Below, one piece after another: positions 30,081 through 40,110 of a stretch of DNA of 64,000 nt; position 1 is the stretch's first letter; each line of letters opens with the position of its first letter. Position numbers and translations under genes: made by a program. This DNA is from a beta proteobacterium AAP65. GTDB taxonomy: Bacteria > Pseudomonadota > Gammaproteobacteria > Burkholderiales > Burkholderiaceae_C. The notes beneath the pieces are model-generated. The model was not told the origin of the DNA, ran no database searches, and worked only from the letters and a program-made list of their open reading frames with translations. Location: assembly GCA_001295865.1 (NCBI GenBank), contig LJHW01000008.1, positions 62,001 to 126,000 on the forward strand, in the 5' to 3' direction.

Positions 30081-30643
30081 CAGGCGGTGTCCTTGGTGGG
30101 GGTGGGCTTCAACTTGCCGGTGAACTCGAGCAGGCGCTGCACCTTGGCGCCCATCTTCATCAGCTGCGAGAGGGTTTGCTGGTCCAGGCGCTGCACGTCG
30201 TCGAACCAGGTCGTCATCAGCTCGATGAGGTCGTGCATGCCCTTCATGCGTTGCTGCGCGATGCGGTCGGCCTCGGTGGCGGGGTGCTCCAGCAGCGCGT
30301 TGCGCAGCATCGAAAGCGTGGGTTCGATCTCGCGCCGGCGGCGCTCGGCGGCCAGGGTCTGGAAAATCTCCCAGGCGTCGCTGGGTGCTTCGAAGTACTC
30401 GCGCCGGTCGCCCGGAAAGTGGCGCAGCTTCACCAGCCGCCAGGCCTGCAGTTCCTTCAGGCCCATGCTGACGTTGCTGCGGCTGAACTCCAGCTTCTCG
30501 GCGATGTCGTCGGCGTGCACCGGCTCGGGCGCGACGAAGATCAGCGCGTACATCTGGCCGACGGTGCGGTTGATGCCCCAGCGGCTGCCCATCTCGCCGA
30601 AGTGGCCGACGAAGGCGCTGACCAGGGGTGACAGTTGCGACAT
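30080..30643 (-). CDS. GbsR/MarR-type transcriptional regulator of the cyd operon
   Basis: The 187-residue winged-helix protein has a DNA-binding region in MYALIFVAPEPVHADDIAEKLEFSRSNVSMGLKELQAWRLVKLRHF (residues about 31-76), followed by EYFEAPSDAWEIF. The architecture is that of the GbsR/MarR family. It is the first gene of the cydAB operon. The 28-bp palindrome 41 bases before its start is the likely binding site, so it should control the oxidase and itself. The signal is unknown; no redox-active cysteines are present in the chain. Confidence 0.9.
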   Translation of the reverse strand: MSQLSPLVSAFVGHFGEMGSRWGINRTVGQMYALIFVAPEPVHADDIAEKLEFSRSNVSMGLKELQAWRLVKLRHFPGDRREYFEAPSDAWEIFQTLAAERRRREIEPTLSMLRNALLEHPATEADRIAQQRMKGMHDLIELMTTWFDDVQRLDQQTLSQLMKMGAKVQRLLEFTGKLKPTPTKDTA

Positions 30644-30683
30644 GAGGGGCTTATCGGCGGGTTTCGGTGGGGCCTGAGTCTAG

Positions 30684-30711
30684 TGAAGTTTCAGTAATTA
30701 CTGAAACTTCA
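30684..30711. promoter_or_regulatory. Perfect 28-bp operator palindrome of the cyd operon
   Basis: Half-site TGAAGTTTCAGTAA is followed exactly by its reverse complement, giving 28 bases of perfect dyad symmetry 41 bases before the regulator start. On the minus strand a TAGACT hexamer (30677-30682) follows directly, with TTCAGT about 17 bases ahead of it inside the palindrome. A bound regulator would therefore cover the -35 and spacer. It is AT-rich in a very GC-rich region. Confidence 0.85.
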
Positions 30712-30783
30712 TGAGTGAAGAGCGCCGGTCGAGCGTGGCCTTTGTCGCACGGCGCGGCGTGGCTGTGCCGGCGGGCCGGCTGC

Positions 30784-30789
30784 TAGAGT
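30784..30789 (+). promoter_or_regulatory. Possible -10 box of coaBC
   Basis: TAGAGT ends 8 bases before the coaBC ATG, again implying a transcript with almost no leader. No clear -35 box. Confidence 0.3.
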
Positions 30790-30797
30790 CGCGCCCC

Positions 30798-32021
30798 ATG
30801 CTTGCCACCCCCGCCCTGCAGGGCAAACACATCGTGCTGGGCCTGTCGGGCGGCGTGGCCTGCTACAAGGCCGCCGAGCTGACGCGTGAGCTCACCAAGG
30901 CCGGCGCCACCGTGCAGGTGGTGATGACGGAAGCCGCGCTGCAGTTCATCACCGTGGCCACGATGCAGGCGCTGAGCGGCCGCCCGGTCTACACGAACCA
31001 GTGGGACGGCCGCGAGCCCAACCACATGCCGCACATCAACCTCACGCGCGAGGCCGATGCGGTGCTGGTGGCGCCGGCCAGCGCCGACTTCATCGCCCAG
31101 CTGGCGCAGGGCCGCGCCGGTGAGTTGCTTTCGCTGCTGTGCCTGGCGCGCCCGATCGACCGCTGCCCGCTGCTGCTGGCCCCGGCCATGAACCGCGAGA
31201 TGTGGGCCCACCCCGCCACGCAGCGCAACGTGGCCCAGGTGCGCGCCGACGGCGCCACGGTGCTGGGCCCGGCCGCGGGCGACCAGGCCTGCGGCGAGGT
31301 GGGCGACGGCCGCATGCTCGAAGCCGAAGAGCTGCGCGACGAGCTCATCGCCTTCTTCCAGCCCAAGCTTCTGGCCGGCCGGCGTGTGCTGGTGACGGCC
31401 GGCCCCACCTTCGAGGCCCTCGACCCGGTGCGCGGCCTCACCAACCTCAGCAGCGGCAAGATGGGTTTTGCCATCGCGCGCGCCGCGGCCGAAGCCGGTG
31501 CCCAGGTGACGCTGGTGGCCGGCCCCGTGCACCTGCCCACGCCGCGTGGCGTGCAGCGCCTGGACGTGCGCAGCGCGCAGCAGATGTTCGATGCCGTGCT
31601 GCCGCTGGCGCCTGCGCATGGGCTCTTCATTGCCACCGCCGCCGTGGCCGACTGGCGCCCTGTGGCCGCCGCCGAGCAGAAGATCAAGAAAGACGGCAGC
31701 GGCCGGGTGCCTGTTTTCGAGATGACCGAGAACCCCGACATTCTGGCCGCCGTGGCGCGGCTGCCCGAGGGCCAGCGCCCGTGGTGTGTGGGCTTTGCGG
31801 CCGAGAGCGAAAAGGTGGTGGAACATGCGCGCGCCAAGCGCCTGCGCAAGGGCATCCCGCTCATCGTGGCCAACCACGGGCCTTCGACCTTCGGGCGGGA
31901 CCACAACGCGCTGGTGCTGGTGCATGAAGCCGGCGAAACCGAGCTGCCCGCCGCCGACAAGCTGAGCCTCGCACGCCAGCTGGTGGCCGAGGTGGCGCGC
32001 CTGGCGCCGCAGCGCACCTGA
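30798..32021 (+). CDS. coaBC: Bifunctional phosphopantothenoylcysteine decarboxylase / phosphopantothenate-cysteine ligase
   Basis: The 407-residue enzyme carries out two steps of coenzyme A synthesis. The N-terminal flavoprotein CoaC half has [38 protein letters not shown] and PAMNREMW. The C-terminal CoaB ligase half begins [23 protein letters not shown] and includes [10 protein letters not shown] and KIKKD. The ATG at 30798 fits the family start; a longer reading from 30711 would begin at the cyd palindrome and add 29 unlikely residues. dut follows after 25 bases, as is common. panB and panC, earlier in the same pathway, lie at 47.8-49.5 kb. Confidence 0.95.
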   Translation: MLATPALQGKHIVLGLSGGVACYKAAELTRELTKAGATVQVVMTEAALQFITVATMQALSGRPVYTNQWDGREPNHMPHINLTREADAVLVAPASADFIAQLAQGRAGELLSLLCLARPIDRCPLLLAPAMNREMWAHPATQRNVAQVRADGATVLGPAAGDQACGEVGDGRMLEAEELRDELIAFFQPKLLAGRRVLVTAGPTFEALDPVRGLTNLSSGKMGFAIARAAAEAGAQVTLVAGPVHLPTPRGVQRLDVRSAQQMFDAVLPLAPAHGLFIATAAVADWRPVAAAEQKIKKDGSGRVPVFEMTENPDILAAVARLPEGQRPWCVGFAAESEKVVEHARAKRLRKGIPLIVANHGPSTFGRDHNALVLVHEAGETELPAADKLSLARQLVAEVARLAPQRT

Positions 32022-32046
32022 CAGCCATTTTTTTGCGATTGCCGAG

Positions 32047-32496
32047 ATGACCACCGTCGACGTCAAGCTGCTCGACCCGCGCATGGCCGAAGCCCTGCCG
32101 GCCTACGCCACCCCCGGCAGCGCCGGCCTGGACCTGCGCGCCTGTCTGGATGCGCCGCTGGAGCTGCAGCCTGGCGCCGCCGCGCTCATCCCCACCGGCC
32201 TGGCGGTGCACATCGGCGACCCGAACCTGGCCGCGATGCTGCTGCCGCGCTCGGGCCTGGGCCACAAACACGGCATCGTGCTGGGCAACCTGGTGGGCCT
32301 GATCGACAGCGACTACCAGGGCCCGATGATGGTGAGCTGCTGGAACCGCGGCAACACCGCCTACACGGTGCAGCCGATGGAGCGCATCGCGCAGATGGTC
32401 ATCGTGCCGGTGGTGCAGGCGGCCTTCCGCGTGGTGGAGAGCTTCGAGAGCAGCGCGCGCGGTGAGGGCGGTTTCGGCAGCACCGGACGCGCCTGA
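32047..32496 (+). CDS. dut: dUTP diphosphatase
   Basis: The 149-residue homotrimeric dUTPase hydrolyses dUTP to dUMP and pyrophosphate, keeping uracil out of DNA. All five motifs are visible: [44 protein letters not shown] and the C-terminal [10 protein letters not shown]. Length is normal. It lies 25 bases after coaBC, an arrangement often seen in proteobacteria. Confidence 0.97.
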   Translation: MTTVDVKLLDPRMAEALPAYATPGSAGLDLRACLDAPLELQPGAAALIPTGLAVHIGDPNLAAMLLPRSGLGHKHGIVLGNLVGLIDSDYQGPMMVSCWNRGNTAYTVQPMERIAQMVIVPVVQAAFRVVESFESSARGEGGFGSTGRA

Positions 32497-32530
32497 ACTC
32501 GAAGCGCGGGGCTCGAAGGTCCAGGCCCGC

Positions 32531-33436
32531 ATGACGCGCATCGCCCGCTGGGGCTTGATGGGCGTGGCCGTGGGCGTGATGCTCTTCGCGCTGTGGTTCT
32601 TGTGGAGCTTGTGGACACTCGCGCGGCCGTCTGCGGAGCCCCCCGCCCGACGCTTGTCAGAAGGGCGCCCCGTGCCAGGCCGCGCGCCCGAGCCGGCGCA
32701 AGTGGCGCAGCGCGAGGGCCCACCGCCGGCCGCAGCCGAACTGCCAGGGCGCCCGCCTGCGCCGCCGCCACCCCGGAAGTCGCCCCGGCAGCTGCTCATC
32801 GAAGCGGAGGCCTCGGGGTCCGCGGAAGCCGCCTATTTGGCCGCCAAGGGCTTGTTCAGCTGCAAGGCGATGGAGGGCGTCGGGCAACGCGCGCGTGAAA
32901 CCCTGCTGCATTCGGGCAAGGCCCTGCCAGGTGGAGGACGGGCCGACGCCCTGTTCAGCGGCCTCGATCGGGTCGAGCGCGAGTGCCAGGAGCTCGACGA
33001 CGCGATGAAGGCCCAATACGAGCCGCTCCTGCGGCAGGCCATGGCCGGCGGTGTGCCGGGCGCCGCAGCGAAGTGGTGGGTGACTCCGGAAGGCCGGGCG
33101 GTGGTCGACGCGAGCACGCAGCCGCAGGCGCTTTCGCTGCTGAGGCGCGATGCACTGGCCTGCGACAAGAACACTCTTGTGGCCTACCAGGTCATGGCCG
33201 TGAAACACCGCGACAGCTTCCCGGCCCACGAGGCGCACGCGGTCAGCGCTGCGGCCGAAGCCCTGGAAAAGGCCGGGCAGCTCAGGGGCAATGCCGGCCT
33301 GCGAAAGGTCATGGAGTTTCTTCCGGCCACTTACCGGCTGCCAGAGTTTCTGGCTGGCGACGACTTCAAGTCGACCAAAACCCAGATTCTTGCTGCCTGC
33401 GAGGCGAGCGCGGCAGCCCGCACGCGCCGACCGTGA
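32531..33436 (+). CDS. Uncharacterised membrane-anchored protein
   Basis: The product has 301 residues. A single transmembrane segment near the N-terminus (residues about 7-35, WGLMGVAVGVMLFALWFLWSLWTL) is followed by a Pro/Arg/Ala-rich linker (40-90) and a helical domain (90-300) containing six cysteines-or-fewer scattered singly, with EAEASGSAEAAYLAAKGLFSCKAMEG resembling a Sel1-like start. I do not recognise the family. It is 34 bases after dut on the same strand and ends before a strong hairpin. The start ATG at 32531 was chosen because the membrane anchor follows directly; an earlier in-frame start lies within dut. Confidence 0.65.
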   Translation: MTRIARWGLMGVAVGVMLFALWFLWSLWTLARPSAEPPARRLSEGRPVPGRAPEPAQVAQREGPPPAAAELPGRPPAPPPPRKSPRQLLIEAEASGSAEAAYLAAKGLFSCKAMEGVGQRARETLLHSGKALPGGGRADALFSGLDRVERECQELDDAMKAQYEPLLRQAMAGGVPGAAAKWWVTPEGRAVVDASTQPQALSLLRRDALACDKNTLVAYQVMAVKHRDSFPAHEAHAVSAAAEALEKAGQLRGNAGLRKVMEFLPATYRLPEFLAGDDFKSTKTQILAACEASAAARTRRP

Positions 33437-33501
33437 GGGGCCGGGCGGTCATGCGCTGCTCATGCCTTGCGGCGTGAAATCGCCGCAAGTCCTTCGTGCA
33501 G

Positions 33502-33527
33502 CGAGGCAGGCCTTCCGGCCTGCCTCG
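33502..33527. terminator. Strong hairpin between convergent genes
   Basis: CGAGGCAGGCC, loop TTCC, then the exact complement form an 11-bp perfect stem in the 98-base gap between the unknown membrane protein and the FKBP gene. No T-run on either side. It probably ends or blocks transcription from both directions. Confidence 0.55.
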
Positions 33528-33534
33528 TCCCCAC

Positions 33535-34062
33535 TCAGTGCAGGGGGCCGTCGGCCTTGCCCGCGCCGCTGGCGAGTACCGTGACGGCCTCGCCGCCCAC
33601 CGTGCGTGATTCGATCTCTTCCGGTGTGGCCTCGCGCACGTCGCGCACCTGGATGTGCATGCGCAGCGACATGCCGGCCAGCGGGTGGTTGCCGTCCAGC
33701 ACCACGTGCGAGGGGTAGATCTCGGTGACGAGGTAAACCACGTCGGCCGGCATGTCGGGCGTGGCATGGCCTTCGGGCAGGCCTTCGAAGGCCATGCCGG
33801 TTTCCAGCTGTTCGGGGAAGAGCGCGCGGTCTTCGAAGCACACCAGCTCGGGCCTGTAGTCGCCGAAGGCGTGTTCCGGCTCCAGGTGCAGTTGCAACTC
33901 CGCGCCGATGCCGTGGCCGGCCAGGGCTTCTTCCACCTTGGCCAGCAGGTCATCGCCCCCGAAGAAAAACTCCACGGGCTCGTTCAGTTCGTCGATGGGG
34001 CGGTTCTGGCCGTCGGTGAGCTTCCAGGTGAGGCTCACGACGCAAGGGTCTGAAATCTGCAT
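33535..34062 (-). CDS. FKBP-type peptidyl-prolyl isomerase (SlyD/SlpA-like)
   Basis: The 175-residue protein starts MQISDPCVVSLTWKLTDGQN. It has the FKBP half-sites split by an inserted flap domain (LHLEPEHAFGDYRPELV to VVYLVTEIYPSHVVLDGNHPLAGMSLRMHIQVRDVREAT). FGDY and DGNHPLAG are the usual SlyD/SlpA signatures. It catalyses prolyl cis-trans isomerisation and acts as a chaperone in the cytoplasm. Unlike SlyD there is no His/Cys-rich metal tail. The ATG at 34062 is preferred to a TTG two codons upstream. It is divergent from roxA. Confidence 0.9.
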   Translation of the reverse strand: MQISDPCVVSLTWKLTDGQNRPIDELNEPVEFFFGGDDLLAKVEEALAGHGIGAELQLHLEPEHAFGDYRPELVCFEDRALFPEQLETGMAFEGLPEGHATPDMPADVVYLVTEIYPSHVVLDGNHPLAGMSLRMHIQVRDVREATPEEIESRTVGGEAVTVLASGAGKADGPLH

Positions 34063-34131
34063 GCGCAAGATGATGTCACAGGGCCCGGCGCGCGGCGCCC
34101 GCCGCAGCGCCGGCCTGTGCAGGCCATCGGC

Positions 34132-34137
34132 CAGAAT
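34132..34137 (+). promoter_or_regulatory. Possible -10 box of roxA
   Basis: CAGAAT ends 6 bases before the roxA ATG. If used, the transcript would be leaderless. It lies in the 81-base divergent gap with the FKBP gene. Confidence 0.25.
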
Positions 34138-34143
34138 GCCGCG

Positions 34144-35277
34144 ATGGACGTGAACCTGAAGTCACCGCTGCTCGGCGGCCTGAGCCCCGCCGCCTTCATG
34201 CGCAAACATTGGCAGAAGAAGCCGCTGCTCGTGCGCAAGGCGCTGCCCGGCGTGCTGGCACCGCTGCCGCGGGCCGCGCTTTTCAGCCTGGCGGAGCAGG
34301 ATGGCGTGGAATCGCGCCTGATCCAGCGCACCGGCCCCGGCGCCACCGATTGGCGCGTGCGCCATGGCCCGCTGCCGCGCCGCGCGCTGCCGCCCGTGGC
34401 GCGCCCAGGCTGGACGCTGCTGGTGCAGGGCCTCGACCTGCACGTGCCGGCGGCGCGCGCGCTGCTGGAGCAGTTCCGCTTCGTGCCCGATGTGCGGCTG
34501 GACGACCTGATGGTCTCTTGGGCCAGCCCCGGCGGCGGCGTGGGCGCGCACACCGACAGCTACGACGTTTTTCTGCTGCAGGTGCAGGGCCAGCGTGAAT
34601 GGCGCATCGCACCTCCGGCGGGCCGCGGCGAGCCGGCCTGGGTGGCGGGCGCGCCGCTGAAGCTGCTGCGCGACTTCACGCCCACGCAGAGCTGGGTGCT
34701 CGAGCCCGGCGACATGCTCTACCTGCCGCCTGGCTGGGGCCACGATGGCAGCGCGGTGGGCGGCGATTGCATGACCTGCTCGATTGGCTTCCGATCGCCC
34801 TCGGCGGGCGAATTGGCGCGCGAACTGCTGCTGCGTTTGTCTGATGACGAAGGCGAGCCGGGTCTGTACCGCGATCCGCAGCAGCCCGCCACCGCACAGC
34901 CCGGTGAACTGCCACCCGCGCTGCTGCAATTTGCGCAGCGCGCGCTGCTGCGCCACCTGGCCGACCCGCAGGCGCTGCCGCGGGCCTTGGGCGAGATCCT
35001 CACCGAGCCCAAGCCGCAGGTGTGGTTCGAGGGCCGAGACGCCGCGGGCACGGGCGGCGTGCTGCTGGATGCGCGCACACGCATGGCCTACGACGCGCGC
35101 CACGTCTTCATCAACGGCGAGTCTTTCGTGGCCAGCGGCCGCGACGCACGCCTGATGCGCACGCTGGCCGACACGCGCGCCCTCAGCGCCCGCGAGCGCG
35201 CCACGCTGAGCGAAGGTGCGGCCGAGCTCTTGGGCGACTGGCTGGGTGCAGGCTGGGCGCACGAGCAAGCCGCATGA
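34144..35277 (+). CDS. roxA: Ribosomal protein uL16 arginine hydroxylase (RoxA/YcfD-like JmjC oxygenase)
   Basis: The 377-residue cupin oxygenase matches the bacterial ribosomal oxygenase family, which hydroxylates an arginine of 50S protein L16 using 2-oxoglutarate, oxygen and Fe(II). The iron ligands are visible as His136 and Asp138 (GVGAHTDSYDVFLLQVQGQREW) and His200 (MLYLPPGWGHDG). The N-terminal LGGLSPAAFMRKHWQKKPLLVR is characteristic. A winged-helix C-terminal half follows. The ATG at 34144 fits the family start. The stop overlaps the next gene by 4 bases. Confidence 0.92.
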   Translation: MDVNLKSPLLGGLSPAAFMRKHWQKKPLLVRKALPGVLAPLPRAALFSLAEQDGVESRLIQRTGPGATDWRVRHGPLPRRALPPVARPGWTLLVQGLDLHVPAARALLEQFRFVPDVRLDDLMVSWASPGGGVGAHTDSYDVFLLQVQGQREWRIAPPAGRGEPAWVAGAPLKLLRDFTPTQSWVLEPGDMLYLPPGWGHDGSAVGGDCMTCSIGFRSPSAGELARELLLRLSDDEGEPGLYRDPQQPATAQPGELPPALLQFAQRALLRHLADPQALPRALGEILTEPKPQVWFEGRDAAGTGGVLLDARTRMAYDARHVFINGESFVASGRDARLMRTLADTRALSARERATLSEGAAELLGDWLGAGWAHEQAA

Positions 35278-35792
35278 CGGCGGTGCCGCCGGCTGACGGC
35301 GCGCCGGCGCCGCCCCGCATCGACAGCCGCGCCACCGGCCAGGCGGCACTGCGCTGGGGCTTCGAGGCTGCGATGGCAGAGGGCGCGCGGCGCATCGTTT
35401 GTGTGGACCGCGATTGGGCGGCCTGGCCGCTGCTGGACGATGCCGCCTTGCATCAGGCGCTGGCCGCCTGGCTGAAGCGCCCGCAGCGCCGGCTGGTGCT
35501 GCTGGGGCGCGGCTTCGACCGTTTGTCGGTGCGCTGCCCGCGCCTGGAGCGCTGGCGTGCCGACTGGATGCACGCCATCGAGGCCTGGGCCTTGCCCGAT
35601 GAAGCCCCTTGGCTCGAGGCGCCAACGCTGCTGGTGAGCGATGGAGAGGTCAGCGTGCACCTCCTTGACGCGGAAACCGGCCGCGGGCGCGCCGAGCGCG
35701 ACGCCCGCCGTGCACGGCAGTGGTGCGAAGAGACCGATGCGGCGATACAACGCTCCGAGCGCACCTGGGCGGTGCGGCCCCTGGGGCTTTAG
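35274..35792 (+). CDS. Uncharacterised protein coupled to roxA
   Basis: The product has 172 residues. It starts inside the roxA stop (ATGA overlap), so it is translationally coupled to it. The chain is soluble, Trp- and Arg-rich, with a fold hint from ARRIVCVDRDWAAWPLLDD and RRLVLLGRGFDRLSVRCPRLERWRADWMHAIEAW, a beta-alpha-beta pattern. I do not recognise the function. I believe homologues sit in the same place in other Burkholderiales, but this is memory, not shown here. The tight coupling suggests a role linked to the ribosomal oxygenase. Confidence 0.75.
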   Translation: MTAVPPADGAPAPPRIDSRATGQAALRWGFEAAMAEGARRIVCVDRDWAAWPLLDDAALHQALAAWLKRPQRRLVLLGRGFDRLSVRCPRLERWRADWMHAIEAWALPDEAPWLEAPTLLVSDGEVSVHLLDAETGRGRAERDARRARQWCEETDAAIQRSERTWAVRPLGL

Positions 35793-35817
35793 GGATAGCC
35801 CTTATTCAGGTTATAGT
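35788..35817 (+). promoter_or_regulatory. Candidate promoter of the small lipoprotein, giving a long leader
   Basis: TTTAGG (35788-35793), an 18-base spacer and TATAGT (35812-35817) form the best sigma-70-like promoter in the window. Transcription would start near 35824, leaving about 148 bases before the lipoprotein ATG. In that leader GGGC, AGAC and GGG between 35822 and 35841 can pair in nested order with CCC, GTCT and GCCC between 35848 and 35876. Confidence 0.45.
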
Positions 35818-35971
35818 CGTGGGCTAGACACGGGGCGGAGAGCTCCCGGGTCTGAGTGACGATCGTGTTGCCCGCTCGAAGTTCGGTCCCGAATGGATGT
35901 TGGTGCCATGGCGTCATGCTCGCGTCTGTAGCTCTGTATCCAACCTCGACAACACCCTTTTAGGTCCACAC

Positions 35972-36166
35972 ATGAACAAGTCGCTCGTCCTCGCTTCCCT
36001 GGTTGCTGCCGTCGCCCTGGCCGCTTGCGGCAAGAAGGAAGAGGCTCCGGCTCCTGCCCCGGCCCCGGCCGTTGAAGCTGCTCCTGCCCCGGCCCCCGCC
36101 GCGTCGGAAGCCGCCAGCGCCCCCGCCGAAGCCGCCAGCGCCCCCGCTGACGCTGCCAGCAAGTAA
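35972..36166 (+). CDS. Small Ala/Pro-rich lipoprotein
   Basis: The precursor has 64 residues. MNKSLVLASLVAAVALAAC is a complete lipoprotein signal ending in the lipobox LAAC. The mature part is KKEE followed by Ala/Pro repeats (APAPAPA, then near-duplicates SAPAEAA and SAPADAA) and ends in Lys. It has no globular domain and may be a spacer or periplasmic envelope peptide. It has its own candidate promoter, a long leader and a strong intrinsic terminator, so it is probably highly expressed. Similar short lipoproteins are common in Burkholderiales. Function is unknown. Confidence 0.8.
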   Translation: MNKSLVLASLVAAVALAACGKKEEAPAPAPAPAVEAAPAPAPAASEAASAPAEAASAPADAASK

Positions 36167-36198
36167 TCCTGCCGCGCCGCAAGGCGCAGTGGATGGTG

Positions 36199-36226
36199 AA
36201 GCCGCCCTCGGGCGGCTTTTCTTTTT
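36199..36226 (+). terminator. Intrinsic terminator of the small lipoprotein gene
   Basis: AAGCCGCC, loop CTCG, GGCGGCTT, then TTCTTTTT. A classic rho-independent terminator 32 bases after the stop codon. Confidence 0.9.
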
Positions 36227-36229
36227 GTC

Positions 36230-36247
36230 GGCCGCCTTCGGGCGGCC
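36230..36247 (-). terminator. Hairpin at the end of the GntR gene
   Basis: GGCCGCC, loop TTCG, GGCGGCC form a 7-bp stem just beyond the GntR stop on the minus strand. No T-run follows in that direction. It sits next to the lipoprotein terminator, so the two may isolate converging transcripts. Confidence 0.4.
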
Positions 36248-36255
36248 TGGGTCTT

Positions 36256-36915
36256 TCAGGCCGCGGCCTGCAGCCCGCTGGCGAAGTGTGCCCGCATCAG
36301 GCGGTCGGCGGCTGCGGCGTCGTGCGCTTCGATGGCCTGCATCAGCGCACGGTGTTCGGCCAGCGACTCGGCCAGCCGCCCCTGCTTGAACAGCGAGTGG
36401 TGGCGGTTGAGCTTCATCACCTTGCGCAGGTCCAGCGCGGTCTGCAGCGCCCAGCGGTTGCCGGCCATCTGCAGCAGCGCGAGGTGGAAGGCCTCGTTGG
36501 TGGTGAAGAAGGCGTCGCGCTGGCGCACCTGTTTCTCCAGCCGTGCGTGCAGCGCGGCGAGCTCGCTGCGTTGCGCCGGCGTGGCCTTTGCCGCCACGGT
36601 GGCCGCGGCGTCGCTCTCCAACAGGCCGAGCAGGTGGTAGACCTGGGCCACATCGTCGCGCGAGACCTCGGTGACGTAAGCGCCGCGCCGCACTTTCATG
36701 GTCACCAGGCCCTCGGTGGCCAGCACCTTCAGCGCCTCGCGCAGCGGCGTGCGGCTGATGCCGAATTCCGTGGCGAGCTTCATCTCGTCGATCCAGCTGC
36801 CCGGCTCGAGCGTGCGCGCGAAGATCTGCTGGCGCAGCCGTTCGGCCACGTCCAGGTAGAGGGCGCGGGGGGCCAGCGTCGGGGTAGGCGCTGCGGGGCG
36901 GGCGAGGGTGCTCAC
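36256..36915 (-). CDS. GntR-family (FadR/FCD) regulator of the propionyl-CoA operon
   Basis: The 219-residue protein has an N-terminal winged helix ([63 protein letters not shown], residues 19-81) and a C-terminal FCD ligand-binding domain (residues about 95-210) with conserved Asp/His residues ([27 protein letters not shown]) suited to metal and acid binding. It is divergent from methylmalonyl-CoA mutase, with a near-perfect 20-bp dyad between the two starts. It is therefore the probable repressor of the eight-gene operon, with a propionate-related acid as a plausible effector (inference). Confidence 0.9.
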   Translation of the reverse strand: MSTLARPAAPTPTLAPRALYLDVAERLRQQIFARTLEPGSWIDEMKLATEFGISRTPLREALKVLATEGLVTMKVRRGAYVTEVSRDDVAQVYHLLGLLESDAAATVAAKATPAQRSELAALHARLEKQVRQRDAFFTTNEAFHLALLQMAGNRWALQTALDLRKVMKLNRHHSLFKQGRLAESLAEHRALMQAIEAHDAAAADRLMRAHFASGLQAAA

Positions 36916-36979
36916 GCGGATCGGGCCGGGCTTGGGTGAGGGGTGCAGTGCGGGGCCCTGTCAGCCGCGCGTGGGTTTT

Positions 36980-36999
36980 GAATTCATAATTATGACTTC
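36980..36999. promoter_or_regulatory. Probable GntR operator in the mutase promoter
   Basis: A 20-base dyad centred on TCATAATTATGA, with one mismatched pair (outer arms GAAT and CTTC). It lies 46 bases before the mutase ATG and 64 before the GntR ATG, in an AT-rich patch that also contains the -10-like CATAAT. Confidence 0.65.
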
Positions 37000-37045
37000 G
37001 GTGGCCGGCGTTGACCAAGCCACCCAAGTCCCCGAGGATGCCCAG

Positions 37046-39219
<2,174 letters not shown>

Positions 39220-39223
<4 letters not shown>

Positions 39224-40110
39224 TCGAAGCGCGCGTGGCGGGTGCCATCGGCCCCGCCGTGGCCTACACGCTGCAGGAGGCGCGGGCCGAGGACTTCGAG
39301 GCGTTGCACGCGCTGCGCCTGCGCGCGATGCGGCCGAGCCTGGAGAACCTCGGCCGCTACGACGAACAACGTTCACGTGAGCGCCTGGCCGAGAGCTTCG
39401 TGCCAGCGCACACGCAGCACATCGTGGTGGACGGCCAGCGCGTGGGTTTCCTCGTGCTTCGCAAGCTGAGCCACGCGCTGCGCCTGAACCACTTCTACAT
39501 CGACCCGCCGTTCGCGCGCCGCGGCATCGGCAGCACCGTGCTGCGCGGCGTGTCGGCGCAGGCGGATGAGCTGCAGCTGCCGCTGGAGCTGGTGGCGCTC
39601 AAGGGCAGCCCGGCCAACCGCTTCTACCAACGCCACGGTTTTGTGGCCACCGGTGAGGGGCCCTGGGACATCGACTACCTGCGCCCACCGCAGACACCCA
39701 CGCTGCAACTCGTGCGCCGCTTCTGGCAGGCCTTGCAGGCGCGTGATTTCGCCGGCGCGCGGGCGCTGCTGAGCGACGATTTCAGCAGCACCTGGTGGAG
39801 CAGCGGCGAGCGCTACACCAACGCCGACGGCTACATCGCAATGCAGCAGGCCTACCCTGAGGGCTGGACCATCCTCCTCAAGGAACTGGTGCGCCTGGCC
39901 GATGGCCGTGTGCTGGCGCTGGTGCGGGTGGACCAGCCACCGGGCGTGTTTTTCGCCACCACGCTGTGCCGCGTCGACGAGGGCCGCATCACCGCGGTCG
40001 ACGAGTACTGGGCCACGGTGGAAGCCCCGCCGGCCTGGCGCACGCTCGCGGCCTTCGCGGGGCTGCAGCTCTGCAACCCGCAAGACGACCCGAGGGCGCA
40101 GCGGCCTTGA
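39220..40110 (+). CDS. GNAT acetyltransferase fused to a SnoaL/NTF2-like domain
   Basis: The product has 296 residues. Residues about 18-150 are a GNAT fold ([40 protein letters not shown] with the acetyl-CoA loop, [23 protein letters not shown]). Residues about 155-285 are an NTF2/SnoaL-like cone ([54 protein letters not shown]). It starts with GTG overlapping the mutase stop (GTGA), and its own stop overlaps the meaB TTG start (TTGA), so it is made in step with both. Function is unknown. Placement suggests repair or regulation around the mutase; this is inference. Confidence 0.8.

Noticed and set aside
30711-30797. Longer coaBC start at 30711
   Set aside because: It would begin at the last base of the cyd palindrome, add 29 residues not seen in the family and ignore the ATG at 30798 where homology begins.
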